DNA from: Deltaproteobacteria bacterium
GTDB taxonomy: Bacteria > Myxococcota_A > UBA9160 > SZUA-336
Length of the DNA: 37,117 bases
Direction: 5' to 3'
Assembly: GCA_029261925.1 (NCBI GenBank)
Contig: JAJDAJ010000025.1
Coordinates: forward strand, 1-37,117
The translations under genes and the position numbers were made by a program. This document shows, in pieces, positions 34,002-37,117 of this stretch (within the stretch, counting starts at the first letter, position 1; every line of letters begins with the position of its first letter). The notes under the pieces are model-generated. The model was not told where the DNA came from. It saw only the letters and a program-made list of their open reading frames with translations, and made no database searches.

Positions 34002-34949
34002 ATGCACCGCAACCTGGGGCTGGACCTGCTGCGCGCGACCGAGGAGGCCGCGCTCGCCTGCGCGCGCCAGATCGGCGCGGGCGACGAGGCGGCGGCCGAG
34101 GCGGCCGCGGTCGCCGCCATGCACGCGGCGCTCTCCGAGATCGACATGGACGGCCACGTCCTGATCGGCGAGGGCGAGCGGGACGAGAGCAGCCGGCTGT
34201 ACATCGGCGAGCACCTCGGCACGGGCCACGGCCCCAAGGTCGAGCTGGCGGTGGACGCGCTCGAGGGAGCGACGCTCGTCGCGACCGGTGGACCCAACGC
34301 GATCTCGGCGATCGCGGTCGCGGAGGAGGGTGGCTTCCTCAAGGTGCCGAACACGTACATGGACAAGATCGCCGTGGGCCCCGCCGCGCGCGGCGTGATC
34401 GACATCGAGCGCAGCGTGTCGGAGAACCTGCTGGCCGTGGCGCGCGCGAAGAACGTCCCGATCGAGGCGCTGTTCGTGGTCATCCTCGACCGGCCCCGTC
34501 ACGAGCCGCTGATCGAGGAGGTGCGCGAGGTCGGCGCCCGCATCAAGCTGATCAAGCACGGCGACCTGTCGGCGGCGCTCGCGACGTGCAGCCGGACACC
34601 AGGCGTGGACGTGCTGCTCGGGATCGGGGGCGCCCGCGAGGGCGTGCTCGCCGCCGCCGCACTGCGCTGCTGCGGTGGCGACATGCAGGCGCGTCTGCGT
34701 CCGCGCAACCGCGAGGAGGCCGAGGCCGCGCGCGAGCTGGGGCTGCAGGACCTCGAGCGCCCGATGCGCATCGAGGACCTCGCCACCGGCCAGCTGGTCT
34801 TCGTGGCCACCGGCGTCACCAGCGGCGACTTCCTGCAGGGCGTGCAGTACCGCACCGAGGGCTCGCTGACGCACTCGGCCGTGATGCGCTCGGAGACCTC
34901 GATCACGCGCTGGATCGAGGCCGAGCACAACGTGCGCGGCGCCTGGTAG
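34002..34949 (+). CDS. glpX: GlpX-family class II fructose-1,6-bisphosphatase-like protein with altered active site
   Basis: A 315-residue GlpX homologue alignable without gaps to E. coli GlpX through about residue 215. Conserved are IGEGERDE (E57, D61), YIGEHLGTG, D85 and E88, Y119, PRH at 165-167, and GIGGAREGV with E213. It departs at key places. The metal ligand D33 is E, and the DPxEGT motif reads DALEGA, so P86 and the catalytic threonine T90 are both alanine, though residue 91 is threonine. Gluconeogenic FBPase activity is therefore uncertain; another sugar bisphosphate is possible. AGGAGG precedes the ATG. Family membership is secure; function is not. Confidence 0.8.
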   Translation: MHRNLGLDLLRATEEAALACARQIGAGDEAAAEAAAVAAMHAALSEIDMDGHVLIGEGERDESSRLYIGEHLGTGHGPKVELAVDALEGATLVATGGPNAISAIAVAEEGGFLKVPNTYMDKIAVGPAARGVIDIERSVSENLLAVARAKNVPIEALFVVILDRPRHEPLIEEVREVGARIKLIKHGDLSAALATCSRTPGVDVLLGIGGAREGVLAAAALRCCGGDMQARLRPRNREEAEAARELGLQDLERPMRIEDLATGQLVFVATGVTSGDFLQGVQYRTEGSLTHSAVMRSETSITRWIEAEHNVRGAW

Positions 34950-34958
34950 GAGCCGCCG

Positions 34959-35576
34959 CTGTTCACCGGAATCGTCGAGGCGGTCGCGACCCTGACCCGG
35001 CTGGAGCGCGCGGGCGAGCGCGTCGACCTCGAGCTCGAGGTGTCCGCGGCCCTGTGCGAGGACATCGCGGTGGGCGACAGCGTCGCCATCGACGGCTGCT
35101 GCCTGACAGTCACGCGTGTCGAGCCCGGGCGACTCGCGTTCCAGGCCGTGCCCGAGACCCTGCGCCGCACGGTGCTGGGCGCGCGGGCCGCGGGGGATCC
35201 GGTCAACGTCGAGCGCGCGCTGCGGGCGGACGGACGCCTCGACGGACACATCGTGCAGGGACACGTGGACGGCATCGGGCGGATCGCCTCGCTCGACCCC
35301 AGTGGCGACGACGTGATCCTGCGGGTGGACTGCCCCGCAGATCTCGCCGACCTGCTGGTTCCCAAGGGCTCGGTGGCGATCGACGGCGTCTCGCTGACGG
35401 TGGTCGACGCCGATCCCGGGGCCTTCAGCGTGGCGCTGATTCCGCACACCCTCGCGGTCACGACGCTCGGCCGGCGCGCTGCCGGCGACGCTGTGAACCT
35501 GGAGGCCGACGTGATCGGCAAGTACGTGCGCCGCTATCTGGAGCGCCTGGCCCCCGGAGCGGCAGGCTCGCGTTGA
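34959..35576 (+). CDS. ribE: Riboflavin synthase alpha chain, CTG start
   Basis: A 205-residue riboflavin synthase that dismutates two lumazines to riboflavin. It has two repeated lumazine-binding barrels (about 1-97 and 98-190) with GDSVAIDGCCLTV and GSVAIDGVSLTV as matching strands, and RLDGHIVQGHVDGIG between them. The near-invariant N terminus MFTGIVE is encoded from CTG at 34959. GGAG at 34949-34952 gives a 6-base spacing, and an in-frame TAG lies at 34947. The first ordinary start downstream (GTG 35040) would delete 27 residues including this catalytic segment. CTG initiation is thus the best reading, barring a sequence error. Confidence 0.9.
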   Translation: MFTGIVEAVATLTRLERAGERVDLELEVSAALCEDIAVGDSVAIDGCCLTVTRVEPGRLAFQAVPETLRRTVLGARAAGDPVNVERALRADGRLDGHIVQGHVDGIGRIASLDPSGDDVILRVDCPADLADLLVPKGSVAIDGVSLTVVDADPGAFSVALIPHTLAVTTLGRRAAGDAVNLEADVIGKYVRRYLERLAPGAAGSR

Positions 35577-35593
35577 CCCGGGGGCTCCGGGGG
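35551..35593 (+). repeat. 10-bp inverted repeat across the ribE stop
   Basis: CCCCCGGAGC (35551-35560) and GCTCCGGGGG (35584-35593) are perfect inverted copies with a 23-base loop that contains the ribE stop. No T-run follows, so a Rho-independent terminator is not indicated. It could stabilise the mRNA end or act in a Rho-type attenuation. In GC-rich sequence some chance pairing is expected. Confidence 0.4.
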
Positions 35594-35602
35594 TGCCAGA
35601 CT
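35573..35602 (+). promoter_or_regulatory. Possible khpA promoter overlapping the ribE stop
   Basis: TTGACC (35573-35578) is a good -35 box that includes the ribE TGA. The best -10 after 18 bases is CAGACT (35597-35602), only three of six matches. The 150-base gap before khpA must hold a promoter if khpA is transcribed separately. This is the best I can find, and it is weak. Confidence 0.25.
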
Positions 35603-35671
35603 GCGAAATCTCCCGCCTGGCGAAGGCTTGGCGGGCTTGCTGCTGGCGGCTGATCGAGGGCTCCGGCTCCG

Positions 35672-35701
35672 GTCACCGCGCACGGTCACGCGCGCGGTGA
35701 C
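35672..35701 (+). promoter_or_regulatory. 9-bp hairpin or operator upstream of khpA
   Basis: GTCACCGCG (35672-35680) and CGCGGTGAC (35693-35701) are perfect inverted copies separated by 12 bases, ending 25 bases before the khpA ATG. The arrangement fits either a leader RNA hairpin or a dyad operator for a dimeric regulator. A third partial copy, CGGTCAC, sits inside the loop. Confidence 0.4.
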
Positions 35702-35726
35702 GATGGGGTGGACCCGGGAGTGCGGG

Positions 35727-35960
35727 ATGAAGGAACTCGTGGAGCAGATCATCAAGGCCCTGGTCGATCACCCCGAGCAGGTCGAGATCACGGAGATCCA
35801 GGGCAACCACGCCCACGTGATCGAGCTGCAGGTCGCCAAGGAGGACCTGGGCAAGGTCATCGGGAAGGGCGGCGCTCACGCCTCCGCCATCCGCACCATC
35901 CTCGCCGCTGCCAGTGGCAAGGAGAACAAGCGGTACATCCTCGAGATCATCGAGCAATAG
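35727..35960 (+). CDS. khpA: KH-domain RNA-binding protein KhpA
   Basis: A 77-residue single KH-domain protein. It starts [21 protein letters not shown], close to the usual KhpA N terminus. The RNA-binding GxxG loop is GKGG at residues 46-49 in [19 protein letters not shown]. KhpA forms homodimers or pairs with KhpB/Jag and affects RNA stability and cell growth in Gram-positives. ATG 35727 has GGAG at 35717-35720; the frame extends upstream but without family similarity. In many bacteria khpA sits between rpsP and rimM; here none of that cluster is adjacent. Confidence 0.92.
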   Translation: MKELVEQIIKALVDHPEQVEITEIQGNHAHVIELQVAKEDLGKVIGKGGAHASAIRTILAAASGKENKRYILEIIEQ

Positions 35961-36268
35961 GCCCGGTTCTCCGGGTGGTGTGATCTCGTCCGGGGCCGGC
36001 GCTGCGACACCGCCTGACTTCCTGCCGGGTGCATGCCCCGGGGGTGGCCGTGTCTCTCCGAACGTCGCGGTCTGTGGGGAGAGGGCAGGGAGGGCGGGGC
36101 GGCCGGGTCTGCCCTGTTCAGTATGGAAGGCCAGCCCGACCCGCATGCCGGGCGGCGCGGCGCAGCCGGCGCAGCGCACTTGCCGGCCCGTTGCCGGCGC
36201 ACGTCCCTGCTCATATTCGGCGGCTCGTGTCCGATAAGTCCCCACGGGAGAGAGCCCGGGGGATTTCG
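35961..36268. other. 308-base gap between khpA and the TPR gene
   Basis: No convincing gene is seen. Open frames here are arginine- and glycine-rich translations of GC-rich DNA. A small stem CCCGG/CCGGG (35962-35966, 35971-35975) lies directly after the khpA stop but lacks a T-run. Two copies of TTGCCGGC start 11 bases apart (36180-36187 and 36191-36198). TTGCCG (36191-36196) with TATTCG (36214-36219), 17 bases apart, may be a weak promoter for the TPR gene. Confidence 0.5.
36191..36219 (+). promoter_or_regulatory. Weak candidate promoter for the TPR gene
   Basis: TTGCCG (36191-36196), a 17-base spacer, then TATTCG (36214-36219). The -10 resembles the TATTCT proposed for the pyr operon. The second copy of the TTGCCGGC repeat forms the -35. 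Transcription would start near 36226. It is tentative because both boxes are imperfect. Confidence 0.3.
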
Positions 36269-36775
36269 GTGGCCGAGCTGAACGAGACGGAGAGCCAGTT
36301 CACTCCAGAAGAGCATCACCGGCGCGGCCTTGCGCTGCTCGATGCGGGGCACGGCCACGAGGCGTTCGAGCACCTGAGCCGGGCCTACCTGAGCGATCCC
36401 CAGAACGCCCGTTTTCGCTCCTCGTACGCGCTGGCGCTGGCCCTGGTCCGCGGGCAGTACCTGGGTGCGGTGGAGCTGGCCCGGGCGGCGGTCCGGCAAG
36501 AGTTCTACAACCCGGAGCTCTACCTGAACCTGGCCCAGATCTACCTGGCGTTCGACTTCAAGCCCGAGGCGATCCGCTTCCTGAGGCGGGCGCTGATGGT
36601 CGATCCGGACAACGAGTCGGCCCAGCGGAAGCTCGGCGAGCTGGGCATTCGTCGACGACCGGCGCTGCGCTTCCTTCCCCGGGAGCACCTCATGAACCGT
36701 TTCCTCGGCCGGCTACAGACGCGGCTGCTCGGCCGCACCGCCGCATGGGTGGCAACTCGCGCGCAGGGCGCTTGA
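36269..36775 (+). CDS. TPR-repeat protein of unknown function
   Basis: A 168-residue soluble protein starting at GTG 36269, with GGGGGA at 36258-36263 as ribosome binding site. GTG 36227 is an alternative that lacks such a site. Three tetratricopeptide-like helix pairs cover about residues 13-115, for example HRRGLALLDAGHGHEAFEHLSRAY and PELYLNLAQIYLAFDFKPEAIRFLRRAL followed by VDPDN. TPRs mediate protein-protein contacts. The C-terminal 50 residues are basic and may contact membrane or nucleic acid. I see no signal peptide and no enzyme domain. The frame upstream to 36029 looks non-coding. Confidence 0.75.
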   Translation: MAELNETESQFTPEEHHRRGLALLDAGHGHEAFEHLSRAYLSDPQNARFRSSYALALALVRGQYLGAVELARAAVRQEFYNPELYLNLAQIYLAFDFKPEAIRFLRRALMVDPDNESAQRKLGELGIRRRPALRFLPREHLMNRFLGRLQTRLLGRTAAWVATRAQGA

Positions 36776-36799
36776 CAGGGGGCCGCCGCCCGATACGAT
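36772..36799 (+). promoter_or_regulatory. Promoter of the bS22-like gene
   Basis: TTGACA (36772-36777), a perfect -35 box, is followed after 16 bases by TACGAT (36794-36799), matching four of six. The start point would be near 36806, giving a leader of about 20 bases with GGAGAG before the ATG. The stop codon of the TPR gene lies inside the -35 box. This is among the strongest promoters in the window. Confidence 0.7.
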
Positions 36800-36826
36800 C
36801 CGGGCCCCAACGGACCCGGAGAGCGC

Positions 36827-36919
36827 ATGGGTAGCGTCATCAAGAAGCGCCGCAAGAAGATGCGCAAGCACAAGTACAAGAAGCTGCGGGCGCGGAACCG
36901 GCACAAGCGCAAGCGCTAG
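36827..36919 (+). CDS. bS22-like (AURKAIP1/COX24-domain) small basic ribosomal protein
   Basis: A 30-residue, extremely basic protein beginning MGSVIKKRRKKMRKHKYKKL and ending in RHKRKR. The first 17 or so residues closely match the mycobacterial ribosomal protein bS22 and the AURKAIP1/COX24 domain, which also occurs as a subunit of mitochondrial small ribosomal subunits. It probably binds 16S rRNA near the decoding region. GGAGAG (36818-36823) precedes the ATG. It has its own good promoter and a strong terminator, so it is a monocistronic unit. It is easily missed by gene callers because of its length. Confidence 0.88.
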   Translation: MGSVIKKRRKKMRKHKYKKLRARNRHKRKR

Positions 36920-36951
36920 CCCGACCCGCTTCCGCGCCTCCAGAGGCTTTC

Positions 36952-36991
36952 AAAACGCACCGCCCGGTGACCCCGGCGGTGCGTTTTTTTT
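36952..36991 (+). terminator. Rho-independent terminator after the bS22-like gene
   Basis: CGCACCGCC (36956-36964) pairs perfectly with GGCGGTGCG (36975-36983) around a 10-base loop. Four A's precede the stem and eight T's follow it (36984-36991), so the stem can extend by A-T pairs. This is the only textbook intrinsic terminator in the window. Confidence 0.92.
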
Positions 36992-37001
36992 CGCCCTTTC
37001 G

Positions 37002-37031
37002 TTGACAGCGGTTGAAAACGGTGCTTACTGT
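37002..37031 (+). promoter_or_regulatory. Promoter reading off the right edge
   Basis: TTGACA (37002-37007) and TACTGT (37026-37031) are 18 bases apart, directly after the terminator. The -35 is perfect and the -10 matches three of six. A second TTGA (GTTGAAAACG at 37011) repeats the first ten bases imperfectly. It marks a new transcription unit. Confidence 0.5.
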
Positions 37032-37085
37032 CTGCGGCAATCAAGCTGCGGAAGTTTGCGTTTCCATGAGAAAAAGTCGGCCCCG

Positions 37086-37117
37086 ATGGTCAAGTCAGTG
37101 ATCACTGGACCGATAGG
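37086..37117 (+). CDS. Possible start of the next gene (truncated by window end)
   Basis: ATG 37086 opens a frame reading MVKSVITGPI up to the window edge, about 48 bases after the predicted transcription start. Ten residues are too few to identify, and no clear Shine-Dalgarno sequence precedes it. The earlier ATG at 37066 is closed after 11 codons by a TGA. Confidence 0.25.
   Translation, partial: MVKSVITGPI

Noticed and set aside
36029..36268. N-terminal extension of the TPR protein from ATG 36029
   Set aside because: The added 80 residues are Arg/Gly/Pro-rich, without domain similarity, and contain a candidate promoter. GTG 36269 has a better ribosome binding site.
37066..37101. Short frame from ATG 37066 considered as a leader peptide
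   Set aside because: It is only 11 codons without a clear ribosome binding site or attenuator-like codon run. Nothing supports translation.

Overview
The window is GC-rich bacterial chromosome, and every gene lies on the + strand. Most genes overlap or sit within about 20 bases of the next. GTG and TTG starts are common and third codon positions are mostly G or C. The gene order resembles the former Deltaproteobacteria (Myxococcota, Desulfobacterota, Binatota-like lineages): lepA-lepB, pyrR-pyrB-pyrC-carA-carB, argS followed by a SPOR protein, and alaC-hom-thrC. This placement is inferred from synteny, not from a phylogeny. I found no mobile elements, CRISPR arrays, tRNAs or rRNAs.

Region 1 (1-13823) is the tuf / S10 / spc / alpha ribosomal array: tuf end, rpsJ, rplD, rplW, rplB, rpsS, rplV, rpsC, rplP, rpmC, rpsQ, rplN, rplX, rplE, rpsH, rplF, rplR, rpsE, rpmD, rplO, secY, adk, map, rpmJ, rpsM, rpsK, rpsD, rpoA, rplQ. 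It is canonical except that three genes normally embedded in it are absent with no room left for them: rplC (L3) between rpsJ and rplD, rpsN (S14) between rplE and rpsH, and infA (IF-1) between map and rpmJ. L4 also has a shortened N terminus exactly where rplC is missing.

Region 2 (13820-17918) continues without a break: a membrane-anchored thioredoxin-like protein, an FtsB/DivIC-like protein, argS, a SPOR-domain membrane protein and an RmlD-type reductase. Region 3 (17908-20605) holds lepA and lepB, a translation factor and the secretory signal peptidase.

Region 4 (20602-30114) is a pyrimidine operon, pyrR-pyrB-pyrC-carA-carB, with recG 9 bases behind it. A hairpin just before the pyrR ribosome binding site has the CNGNGA hexaloop and flanking UC/GG pairs of a PyrR-binding RNA. 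Its position suggests UMP/PyrR-dependent control of translation initiation.

Region 5 (30191-35576) holds alaC, hom, thrC, a glpX-family gene with altered active-site residues, and a riboflavin synthase gene that appears to start at CTG. Region 6 (35577-37117) is looser: khpA, a TPR protein, a 30-residue bS22/AURKAIP1-like ribosomal protein with its own promoter and terminator, then a promoter leading off the right edge.

This is a housekeeping region and I saw no new defence or mobile system. The points most worth checking are the three missing translation genes with the short L4, the PyrR hairpin, the CTG start of ribE, the atypical GlpX, and -35 boxes that contain the stop codon of the preceding gene.
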